Assembly: GCA_963810555.1 (NCBI GenBank)
Contig: CAWENX010000021.1
Location: 62,001 to 126,000 of the forward strand
Length of the DNA: 64,000 bases
Direction: 5' to 3'
Origin: G963677325 sp963810555
GTDB taxonomy: Bacteria > Bacteroidota > Bacteroidia > Bacteroidales > Prolixibacteraceae
Shown in pieces: positions 57,105-64,000 of this stretch. The notes under the pieces are model-generated. The model did not search any database and had not been told where the DNA came from. It worked only from the letters and a program-made list of their open reading frames with translations. Numbering within the stretch: the stretch's first letter is position 1; each line of letters opens with the position of its first letter. A program made the translations under genes and the position numbers.

Positions 57105-57340
57105 AATAAGGAATTAAGAATTAAGAATTAAAGAATTAAAAATTGTTTCTGTAAAATTAGTTAAAAACAGTGAACAGTAAGCAGTGAACAGTAATCAGTA
57201 TATTTCAGCTTATCCTTTGCCGTCAGCTTTAGCTGACGGAACAGTAAACAGTAAACGATTACTATTTAACTGACAGTATTTCGTCTTACAGTCCTTCAAT
57301 TCATAAATTTGGTTATTTTTATCCTGAAATGGGATAAAAA
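57105..57340. other. Intergenic spacer with simple repeats and a hairpin
   Basis: Runs of AATTAAGA (near 57112-57140) and CAGTGAACAGTAAGCAGTGA (near 57168-57190), then the hairpin CCGTCAGCT-TT-AGCTGACGG (57220-57239). The divergent genes imply promoters on both strands, not identified. Confidence 0.5.
57220..57239. repeat. Perfect hairpin
   Basis: CCGTCAGCT (57220-57228), loop TT, AGCTGACGG (57231-57239). No T tract in the expected place; probably a dispersed palindrome rather than a terminator. Confidence 0.6.
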
Positions 57341-58132
57341 ATGAAGGTTAGAGCTAAAAAAAGTCTTGGACAGCATTTCCTTACTGATGAAGGGATTGCA
57401 GAGAATATTGTAGGAAGTCTCAAAATGTCCGGTCTTGAAAATGTTCTCGAGGTAGGCCCCGGAACAGGCATTCTTACAGGATTATTGTTGAAACATAAAG
57501 AATATGAAACCACGGTAATAGAAATTGACCGTGATTCTGTGACATACCTTAGAAAAAATTTTCCACAGCTTGAAAACAGGATAATCGAAGGGGATTTTCT
57601 TAGAACTGATCTTCATTCAATGTTCAATGAGCAAGGGGTAATTAAACAATTTGCCGTTATAGGAAATTTTCCTTACAATATTTCTTCTCAGATTTTTTTT
57701 AAAATCCTTGAAAATAAAGAGGCCATACCAGAAGTGGTTTGCATGCTTCAGGAAGAAGTGGCACAACGCATCTGTTCGGCACCGGGTACCAGGGCTTACG
57801 GAATTCTAAGCGTTTTTTTACAGGCCTGGTATAATACGGAATATCTTTTTGGAGTACCTCCCCGGGTATTTGATCCTCCACCTAAAGTTCAATCGGCAGT
57901 GATACGTTTGATACGTAACTCAAGAAATGAATTAGGCTGTGACGAAAAGCTTTTTCAGAAATTGGTAAAACAGGCTTTTAATCAGCGCCGTAAAATGCTG
58001 CGTAATAGTATAAAAAGTATTTCTCCAAAATTAGCACAAATGGATTCGCTGTTAATGACCAAAAGGCCGGAGCAATTATCGGTAAAGGAATTTGTGGATC
58101 TGACGAATGAAATTCAGAGGGTGAGAGAGTGA
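57341..58132 (+). CDS. rsmA: 16S rRNA (A1518/A1519) dimethyltransferase
   Basis: RsmA/KsgA, 263 residues, dimethylates two adenosines in helix 45 of 16S rRNA. KKSLGQHFLTDE, the SAM motif EVGPGTGILT, IEIDRD, and NFPYNISSQIFF (NLPY-type catalytic motif, here NFPY) are visible; the C-terminal helical domain has KQAFNQRRKMLRNSIK. Complete and single. Confidence 0.96.
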   Translation: MKVRAKKSLGQHFLTDEGIAENIVGSLKMSGLENVLEVGPGTGILTGLLLKHKEYETTVIEIDRDSVTYLRKNFPQLENRIIEGDFLRTDLHSMFNEQGVIKQFAVIGNFPYNISSQIFFKILENKEAIPEVVCMLQEEVAQRICSAPGTRAYGILSVFLQAWYNTEYLFGVPPRVFDPPPKVQSAVIRLIRNSRNELGCDEKLFQKLVKQAFNQRRKMLRNSIKSISPKLAQMDSLLMTKRPEQLSVKEFVDLTNEIQRVRE

Positions 58133-58206
58133 GAAAAAGTGAAAAAGTAAGAAGGTGAGATTTTCTTATTTTCCAATCTTCTCAATTTCTCAAGCATTCA
58201 CTGATA

Positions 58207-58225
58207 AGACGCACGCCGTGCGTCT
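58207..58225. repeat. REP-like 19-bp palindrome
   Basis: AGACGCACG-C-CGTGCGTCT, followed by CTACT. Elements of this GACGCACG/CGTGCGTC type recur widely in environmental bacterial genomes. It lies between convergent rsmA and the MacB-like gene, so a transcription-termination side role is possible. Confidence 0.65.
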
Positions 58226-58236
58226 CTACTAATCCC

Positions 58237-59487
58237 TCAGACTGTATTCATGGCTGTGACCGGATCGAGATGGGAGGCTGTTCTTGCGGGTATGATCCCA
58301 GCGATCAGACCGATCACGATACTGATAGTGAGTCCCAGAATAATATTTCCAAACGTAAGGGTAAGTTTGAAATCTGTAGTTTTACTTATTATGAATGTTG
58401 CAAACCAGATTATCCCTAAACCGACAGCTCCGCCAATTAAAGAAAGAACGCTTGCCTCGAACAGAAATTCCAGAAGGATAAACCTGTTTTTTGCACCCAT
58501 TGCCTTTTGAAGTCCGATAAACTTGGTTCTTTCACGGACAGAAACGAACATTATATTCGCGATCCCAAATCCTCCAACCAAAATTGAGAATCCACCGATT
58601 ATCCATCCTGCAATATTAATGACCTTAAATAAGTTATCCAGTCGACCTGCAATTAAGCTAACATCGTTCAGGGCGAAATCGTTCTCTTCGGAAGGTTTTA
58701 TTCGTCTAATTGAGCGCATAATTCCTTCCGTTTCATCCATCAGTCTTTGGAGAGGCACTTCTTCTTTACCTTTTATGATGATTGTCTGACCTATATCCTG
58801 ACGAGGATCGACCATTCTTGCAGCGAATTTGACCGGGATAAGCACCCGGTTATCCATACTGGTGCCAAACATATCCTGTCCCATTTTCTCAAACACACCC
58901 GTTATTTTAAGCTTATAACCCTGAATCTTTAATGTTTTTCCGACCGGTGATATTCCACGAAAAAGTTTTGTATTTAATTCAGAACCAATCATAGCAAAGT
59001 CTAAAGATGAATTAAATTCTTCATCTGAAAGCGGTCTTCCGTATTGAACTTTAAGATCCCAGGCATCGATAAGACCAGATGAGGCGCCAAGGATGGCAAC
59101 ATTATCTGCAGTGTTTTTCCCGGCCTGAACTGTGCGAACAAATCCGTAATTGAATACCGCATAATGAGCAAGGTCTGAACGTCTGAGAATTTCGCGGGCT
59201 TCATCCAATTGGGGGACAGGCCGGTTAAGATATTTCCACCAGGGGTACTCTGATTCACCGGGTGGCGGAGTCCAGGGCCATTTCTGGATATAAATCACAT
59301 TTGAACCTAATTTTTCCAGATTCTGGCGAATCGTTCTTTCAAGCGAATCAATGATTGTGAAGACAGAGATGATACAAAATATCCCAATGGTAATTCCCAG
59401 TAAAGAAAGCACAGTGCGAAGCTGGTTAACAACCAATGAATTAAAGGCAAAACGCAAACTCTCGAATGTTTGACGAAGGAAGAGCAT
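58237..59487 (-). CDS. MacB-like ABC transporter permease
   Basis: 416 residues. First helix VLSLLGITIGIFCIISVFTI after a typical FNSLVVNQLRT start, a MacB_PCD periplasmic domain (about 45-250; DNVAILGASSGLIDAWDLKV), then FtsX helices (GGFSILVGGFGIANIMFVSVRERT and so on) ending PARTASHLDPVTAMNTV. Probably part of a macrolide/peptide/lipoprotein exporter; no ATPase or HlyD-like adaptor is adjacent. The insert near 60-85 is rich in Trp and Pro (YIQKWPWTPPPGESEYPWW). Confidence 0.9.
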   Translation of the reverse strand: MLFLRQTFESLRFAFNSLVVNQLRTVLSLLGITIGIFCIISVFTIIDSLERTIRQNLEKLGSNVIYIQKWPWTPPPGESEYPWWKYLNRPVPQLDEAREILRRSDLAHYAVFNYGFVRTVQAGKNTADNVAILGASSGLIDAWDLKVQYGRPLSDEEFNSSLDFAMIGSELNTKLFRGISPVGKTLKIQGYKLKITGVFEKMGQDMFGTSMDNRVLIPVKFAARMVDPRQDIGQTIIIKGKEEVPLQRLMDETEGIMRSIRRIKPSEENDFALNDVSLIAGRLDNLFKVINIAGWIIGGFSILVGGFGIANIMFVSVRERTKFIGLQKAMGAKNRFILLEFLFEASVLSLIGGAVGLGIIWFATFIISKTTDFKLTLTFGNIILGLTISIVIGLIAGIIPARTASHLDPVTAMNTV

Positions 59488-59607
59488 CGATTAAAATAAT
59501 AATTGCATAAAAATATCAATTTTGTGCATGAAAATATAGATGAATGGATTGCATAATAATGTTAAATTTAGGGAATGAAAACTCACAGGAAACTTAATCC
59601 TTTTTAT

Positions 59608-59615
59608 TACTTTTG
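59608..59615 (+). promoter_or_regulatory. Promoter -7 element for purH
   Basis: TACTTTTG, 25 bases before ATG 59640. It overlaps the alternative TTG at 59613, which it therefore rules out as a start. Confidence 0.55.
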
Positions 59616-59639
59616 CGTGAAATTATTAATGATTTTATA

Positions 59640-61163
59640 ATGAATGGGTTAAAGAAAATAAAATCAGCCTTGATCTCAGTCTATCACAAAGATGGGCTGG
59701 AAGAAATTATTCAAAAACTCAATAATCTCGGGGTAAAATTTTATTCTACAGGAGGAACAAAGCAATTTATTGAAGGATTAAACATCGCTGTCACGGCAGT
59801 TGAATCTTTAACAGGCTATCCCTCTATTCTCGGAGGAAGGGTTAAAACATTACATCCTAAAGTATTCGGTGGAATATTATCGCGACGGGAACGGGAAGAT
59901 GATATGAAACAATTGAACCAATATGATATTCCTGAAATTGACCTTGTTATTGTGGATCTGTATCCTTTTGAAGCCACCGTTGCCTCAGGCGCTTCAGATG
60001 ACGAAATAATTGAGAAGATTGATATCGGCGGGATTTCCCTGATCAGGGCGGCTGCTAAAAATTTCAATGATGTATTAACTATTTCCAACAAGGGACAGTA
60101 TGAAGGATTCCTGGAATTACTGAATGAAAAAGCAGGAAATACTTCATTTGAAGACCGGCGAAAATTTGCACTTGAAGCATTTTCTACTTCCTCTCACTAT
60201 GATGTTTCCATATATAATTGGTTTGCAGGAGAATGGCCTATGGATTTTAGACAAAGTTACGTGCATTCAAAACTTTTGCGTTATGGGGAGAATCCTCATC
60301 AAAAAGGTAAATTCTTCGGGGATTTCGAATCCATGTTCAAGCAGCTTTGGGGAAAGGAAATATCATACAATAACCTGCTTGATATTGATGCGGCAGTTAA
60401 CCTGATTGATGAATTCACGGATACAACATTCGCTATCCTCAAGCACAACAACGCATGCGGGTGTGCTTCAAGGCCATCCGTTTTGGATGCTTATAAAGCA
60501 GCCCTGGCCGGTGATCCGGTCTCTGCTTATGGAGGTGTATTTATCTCCAATAAAACATTAGACCTTTCGACAGCCGAAGAAATTGTCAAGATATTCTTTG
60601 AGGTAATGATTGCCCCTGATTATGAAGAAAAAGCTCTTGAACTTCTGAAAACGAAGAAAAACTTAATTATCCTTTCCCGCAAAAAGATCGATCTTCCGAA
60701 GATTCAGTACAGAAGTGTTCTGAACGGACTTATTTTCCAGGAAAGGGATTTAAAACAGGAAAGTATAACTGATCTTAAAACAGTAACAAAAATATCTCCG
60801 GATCCATTAAAAATTGATGATTTATTGTTCGCCAATCGTTTGGTTAAACAATCAAAATCCAATACTATTGTGTTGGCAAAAGAGAAACAATTGCTTGCGA
60901 GCGGTGTGGGACAGACCTCACGGGTGGATGCACTGCGTCAGGCGATTGAAAAGGCAAAATCCTTTGGATTTGATTTAAACGGAGCTGTGATGGCTTCCGA
61001 TGCTTTTTTCCCTTTTCCTGATTGTGTTGAAATAGCTAATAACGAAGGAATTAAGACAGTGATTCAACCCGGAGGATCGATCAGAGACAATTTATCGATC
61101 GAATATTGCGACAATCATGGCATGTCGATGGTTATTACCGGATTCAGACATTTCAAACATTGA
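59640..61163 (+). CDS. purH: Bifunctional AICAR formyltransferase/IMP cyclohydrolase
   Basis: Last two steps of purine synthesis. 507 residues from ATG 59640 (MNGLKKIKSALISVYHK). The IMP cyclohydrolase domain (1 to about 190) has STGGTKQF and KTLHPKVFGGIL; the formyltransferase domain has RYGENPHQKG, KHNNACGCA (catalytic Lys/His), DPVSAYGGVF, SDAFFPFPDC and the closing QPGGSIRDN. No lesion. It lies 32 bases upstream of mreB on the same strand, so read-through into the cell-shape operon is likely, an arrangement seen in several Bacteroidota. Confidence 0.97.
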   Translation: MNGLKKIKSALISVYHKDGLEEIIQKLNNLGVKFYSTGGTKQFIEGLNIAVTAVESLTGYPSILGGRVKTLHPKVFGGILSRREREDDMKQLNQYDIPEIDLVIVDLYPFEATVASGASDDEIIEKIDIGGISLIRAAAKNFNDVLTISNKGQYEGFLELLNEKAGNTSFEDRRKFALEAFSTSSHYDVSIYNWFAGEWPMDFRQSYVHSKLLRYGENPHQKGKFFGDFESMFKQLWGKEISYNNLLDIDAAVNLIDEFTDTTFAILKHNNACGCASRPSVLDAYKAALAGDPVSAYGGVFISNKTLDLSTAEEIVKIFFEVMIAPDYEEKALELLKTKKNLIILSRKKIDLPKIQYRSVLNGLIFQERDLKQESITDLKTVTKISPDPLKIDDLLFANRLVKQSKSNTIVLAKEKQLLASGVGQTSRVDALRQAIEKAKSFGFDLNGAVMASDAFFPFPDCVEIANNEGIKTVIQPGGSIRDNLSIEYCDNHGMSMVITGFRHFKH

Positions 61164-61195
61164 TTATAAGCAGTTAAAATAAAAATATACTAAAC

Positions 61196-62218
61196 ATGGG
61201 CCTATTTTCGTTTCTAACTCAGGAAATTGCCATTGACCTTGGTACAGCCAATACAATCATTATTCATAATGGAAAAGTAGTAGTTGACGAGCCATCGGTT
61301 GTCACTATAGATATGAAAACGGATAAAATGGTTGCTATTGGCGAAAAGGCACGTCAAATGCAAGGGAAGACACATTCAAATCTAAAAACTATCCGTCCTT
61401 TGCAGGATGGTGTAATTGCTGATTTTAATGCTGCTGAACAGATGATCCGCGGGATGATTAAGATGATAAATCCGAATAAGCGTTTCTTTTCTCCAGCCTT
61501 AAAAATGGTAATTTGCATACCATCAGGATCCACTGAAGTAGAAATCCGTGCCGTCCGGGACTCTTCAGAACATGCTGGGGGAAGGGATGTTTATATGATT
61601 TATGAACCTATGGCGGCAGCAATCGGTATAGGGATTGATGTAGAAGCTCCTGAAGGGAATATGGTTGTGGATATTGGAGGAGGCACAACTGAAATTGCTG
61701 TAATCTCCCTTGGTGGAATTGTGACTAATAAATCAATTCGCATAGCCGGGGACGACCTTACAGCGGATATTGTGGAGTATATGCGCCATCAGCATAATAT
61801 TAAAATTGGCGAAAGAACGGGTGAGGATATAAAAATCAATGTCGGATCGAGTTTATCTGAACTTGATGATCCACCTTTGGATTTTATTGTACGGGGCCCA
61901 AACCAAATGACTGCCTTGCCTGTTGAAATACCGGTTTCATATCAGGAGATTGCACATTGTCTGGACAAGACTATATCAAAAATTGAAGCTGCTATTCTTA
62001 GCGCCCTGGAACAAACACCTCCGGAACTTTATGCCGATATCGTAACACGAGGCATTTGGCTTGCCGGTGGTGGTGCATTACTTCGGGGTCTGGACAAAAG
62101 GTTATATGATAAAATAAATATTCCATTTCATATTGCTGAAGATCCTTTGAGAGCTGTCGCGCGTGGTACAGGAATTGCATTAAGAAACGTTGATAAATTC
62201 TCTTTTCTGCTCAGATAA
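61196..62218 (+). CDS. mreB: Rod-shape-determining actin homologue MreB
   Basis: Cytoskeletal ATPase that guides lateral wall synthesis. 340 residues with actin-fold motifs: IDLGTANT (phosphate 1), YEPMAAAIGIGIDV (connect 1), VVDIGGGTTEIAVISLGG (phosphate 2), LAGGGALLRGLD (adenosine). Start ATG 61196 gives MGLFSFLTQEIAIDLGT, with the amphipathic membrane-contact end usual for MreB. First gene of mreB-mreC-mreD-PBP2. Confidence 0.97.
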   Translation: MGLFSFLTQEIAIDLGTANTIIIHNGKVVVDEPSVVTIDMKTDKMVAIGEKARQMQGKTHSNLKTIRPLQDGVIADFNAAEQMIRGMIKMINPNKRFFSPALKMVICIPSGSTEVEIRAVRDSSEHAGGRDVYMIYEPMAAAIGIGIDVEAPEGNMVVDIGGGTTEIAVISLGGIVTNKSIRIAGDDLTADIVEYMRHQHNIKIGERTGEDIKINVGSSLSELDDPPLDFIVRGPNQMTALPVEIPVSYQEIAHCLDKTISKIEAAILSALEQTPPELYADIVTRGIWLAGGGALLRGLDKRLYDKINIPFHIAEDPLRAVARGTGIALRNVDKFSFLLR

Positions 62219-62257
62219 TATTCATTTGTTGAGGATTTTACGTCGTTCCAGTTATAT

Positions 62258-63121
62258 ATGAGGAACCTTTTTAATTTGATAATCAAATATCATTTTTTCC
62301 TGCTGTTTGTTTTATTAGAAACAATCAGTTTCTCATTGGTTGTCACCTATAATAACTATCAGCGTAGCAATTTTTTAGATTCCGGTAATGTTATTTCGGG
62401 AACAATCCTTGATTTGGCTTCTTCATGTACACAATATTTCGGTTTAAAAAAAGTCAATATCAAACTTGCCGAAGAAAATTCTTTATTAAGGACGGCTCTT
62501 CAGCAGCAACTGTTAAAATCAAATTATGGCAACCCCATATTGATAGATTCGTTGTATCTTTCAAGTCTTGGAAAAGATTCTCTTCAAAGAGCCAATTTCT
62601 ATTTCAGAACGGCCAGGGTAATCAATAATTCTGTAAATCAGCAGCATAATTTTATTACTATAAATAAAGGAAGAATCGATGGCGTTAAAACAGACATGGG
62701 CGTTATTGCCGAGGGACATGTTGTCGGATTGGTAGTAAATGCATCTGACCATTACAGTACTGTCATTTCCTTGCTCAATAATCGCTGGAAGTTAAGCGCC
62801 AAGATAAAGAGCAACAATTATTTCGGATCGTTATCCTGGGATGGAAGGGATTACAGGAAAGCATCCTTAAACGAGATCCCCTTTCATGTTCCTGTTCAAA
62901 AGGGAGATACAATAGTTACAACCGGATTTTCTGCAAGTTTTCCGGAAGGAATGATGATCGGAACTGTTTCGGATTATTCAATTGGCAGCGGCAGTAATTT
63001 TTATAAAATTGAGGTTACTCTTGCTGCAGACTTTAAGAACCTTGTTGTGGTGGGTCTAATAGAGAACAGGCAAAGAAATGAAATAAACCAACTGGAATCG
63101 AAAAACAGGAATGATAACTAA
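62258..63121 (+). CDS. mreC: Rod-shape-determining protein MreC
   Basis: 287 residues: one N-terminal membrane helix (FFLLFVLLETISFSLVVTYN), a short coiled coil (about 65-85) and the double beta-barrel (INKGRIDGVKTDMGVIAEGHVVG, TVISLLNNRWKLSAKIKSNN, GDTIVTTGFSASFPEGMMIG). Periplasmic partner of MreB/MreD and PBP2. Its end overlaps mreD by 11 bases, indicating translational coupling. Confidence 0.94.
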   Translation: MRNLFNLIIKYHFFLLFVLLETISFSLVVTYNNYQRSNFLDSGNVISGTILDLASSCTQYFGLKKVNIKLAEENSLLRTALQQQLLKSNYGNPILIDSLYLSSLGKDSLQRANFYFRTARVINNSVNQQHNFITINKGRIDGVKTDMGVIAEGHVVGLVVNASDHYSTVISLLNNRWKLSAKIKSNNYFGSLSWDGRDYRKASLNEIPFHVPVQKGDTIVTTGFSASFPEGMMIGTVSDYSIGSGSNFYKIEVTLAADFKNLVVVGLIENRQRNEINQLESKNRNDN

Positions 63122-63617
63122 TATCTTTAAATATTTCAGCATCTTTTTAGTTTCTGTTTTTCTTCAGGTACTGATCTTTAATAATGTGCTTATAGCAAGG
63201 ATGATTTCTCCATTCTTCTATATTCTTTTCATTATTTTGCTTCCATTCAATATTCCACGGGCATTGTTACTTTTTTTAGCTTTCGCACTGGGCTTAAGTG
63301 TTGATATTTTTTCCAATACAATTGGTGTTCATGCTTTTGCATGTGTTTTTCTTGCTTTTATTCGTCCCGGAATACTTTCGCTAATAGCTCCGCGAGAGAC
63401 TCTCGAATCTGTTTCTGAACCCAGAATAGAAAACATGGGGATTCAGTGGTTTGTGGGATATGCCGCTTTGATGATTGTAATACATCATTTGATCCTATTC
63501 TACATAGAAGCATTTACATTTGAAGATTTTCTTTTCACATTTCTTAGGGTTATATTGAGCTCAATATTAACTTTAACCCTGATTGTATTAAGTCAGTTTA
63601 TAATTTTCCGAAGATAA
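63111..63617 (+). CDS. mreD: Rod-shape-determining protein MreD
   Basis: 168 residues, about five membrane helices (IFLVSVFLQVLIFNNVLIAR; FFYILFIILLPFNIPRALLL; AFALGLSVDIFSNTIGVHAF and others). The LGLSVDIFSNTIGVHA block is typical of Bacteroidota MreD. Inner-membrane component of the elongation complex, between mreC and the PBP2 gene. Confidence 0.9.
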   Translation: MITNIFKYFSIFLVSVFLQVLIFNNVLIARMISPFFYILFIILLPFNIPRALLLFLAFALGLSVDIFSNTIGVHAFACVFLAFIRPGILSLIAPRETLESVSEPRIENMGIQWFVGYAALMIVIHHLILFYIEAFTFEDFLFTFLRVILSSILTLTLIVLSQFIIFRR

Positions 63618-63640
63618 TTTGTGTTATTCGTTTCCCGATA

Positions 63641-63658
63641 ATCCGATAACTATCGGAT
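63641..63658. repeat. Hairpin between mreD and the PBP2 gene
   Basis: ATCCGATA-AC-TATCGGAT, extended imperfectly by CCCGAT/CGGGAT outside (63634-63662). Same CCCGATA/TATCGGG style as 45618-45633. Since the genes on both sides are co-oriented, it could soften read-through within the operon. Confidence 0.55.
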
Positions 63659-63688
63659 CGGGATCGTTTAATTCGTGTAATTCGCACT

Positions 63689-64000
63689 ATGGACTTATTC
63701 AGTAAACGTAAATATTTGATCACAGGAATTTTCATCGTCGTTTCGATAACAATTGTCTTACGACTTTTTTACATACAGGTGATAGATGTTTCGTATAAAT
63801 TATCTGCCTCGAGTAATGTTCTTCGCCGTGTAATAAATTATCCGGCAAGAGGACTAATCTATGACAGAAAAGGCAAACTGCTTGTTTATAACCAGGCTGC
63901 CTATGATGTCCTCGTCATTCCCAAAGAAATGAAAGCTTTTGATACGTTGGGTTTTTGCCAGATTGTGGGTGTCGAAAAAGAGGAATTGATCACAGAATTA
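63689..64000 (+). CDS. mrdA: Penicillin-binding protein 2 (N-terminal part, cut by the window end)
   Basis: 104 residues are present: a cytoplasmic tip MDLFSKRKYLITG, one membrane helix (IFIVVSITIVLRLFYIQVID), then the start of the pedestal domain (YPARGLIYDRKGKLLVYNQA, VLVIPKEM). The PARGLIYDRKG motif is specific to class B PBPs, and position after mreBCD identifies the elongation transpeptidase PBP2. The catalytic SxxK and KTG motifs lie beyond the window; rodA is expected next. Confidence 0.92.
   Translation, partial: MDLFSKRKYLITGIFIVVSITIVLRLFYIQVIDVSYKLSASSNVLRRVINYPARGLIYDRKGKLLVYNQAAYDVLVIPKEMKAFDTLGFCQIVGVEKEELITEL

Noticed and set aside
57220..57239. Rho-independent terminator
   Set aside because: Good stem, but it lies between divergent gene starts and lacks a T tract.
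1..64000. tRNA, rRNA, riboswitch, insertion sequence or prophage
   Set aside because: Spacers were read for cloverleaf-type stems, transposase or integrase motifs and known leader patterns; none could be supported by eye. A tRNAscan/Infernal run would settle the RNA part.

Overview
The window comes from an AT-rich member of the Bacteroidota, most likely the Bacteroidales/Marinilabiliales side. Four things point there: PorP/SprF and type IX secretion (type B sorting) proteins, BT_3928/DUF1599/tpiA synteny, families such as DUF4252, DUF3078 and DUF5686, and promoters of the TTG-N19-24-TAnnTTTG type in place of E. coli -35/-10 boxes. No tRNA, rRNA, CRISPR array, insertion sequence or prophage was recognised.

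Layout. 1-15 kb: PorP/SprF protein, HEAT-like protein, MATE transporter, uvrA, PPi-dependent phosphofructokinase, a decayed rsmE, an OmpA-type outer-membrane protein, phosphodiesterase, prmA and a large DUF5686 outer-membrane protein. 15.6-22.4 kb: housekeeping genes: tpiA with BT_3928 and DUF1599 on the minus strand, folP-cdaA (c-di-AMP synthase) and a DUF2179 membrane protein on the plus strand, then asnB. 23.8-37.2 kb: an accessory-type four-gene plus-strand module, made of a small exported protein, a 3390-residue repeat adhesin with a type B T9SS sorting domain, a PorP/SprF protein and a PD40/OmpA protein. 37.5-45.4 kb: class I fumarase, a DUF4139/MuiA protein carrying an inserted carboxypeptidase-regulatory domain, a helical protein, a UbiA-type prenyltransferase and a DUF3078 protein. 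45.8-50 kb: era, der and a DEAD-box helicase. 50-55.5 kb: GH2 glycosidase, GNAT, C_GCAxxG_C_C protein and an ECF sigma/DUF4252 operon. 55.8-64 kb: a LolC/E-like permease, rsmA, a MacB-like permease, purH, and the mreB-mreC-mreD-PBP2 cell-shape operon, cut by the window end.

Two themes go beyond ordinary annotation. First, the adhesin contains 13 x 231 bp and 11 x 234 bp nearly identical repeats. The first array shows a two-unit (462 bp) higher-order pattern, and both arrays are visibly richer in G+C than the rest of the gene. Second, several intergenic spacers hold degenerate tandem repeats of period 11 bp. In two places the repeats switch orientation midway, producing long hairpins at about 15306-15395 and 55657-55748.

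Eight genes carry apparent lesions: uvrA, MATE, pfp, rsmE, ompA, DUF5686, fumarase and one DUF4252 copy. Many are single-base indels in or near homopolymers, and several hit housekeeping genes. Sequence error is therefore at least as likely as real gene decay; for rsmE and the duplicated DUF4252 gene, true decay is credible.
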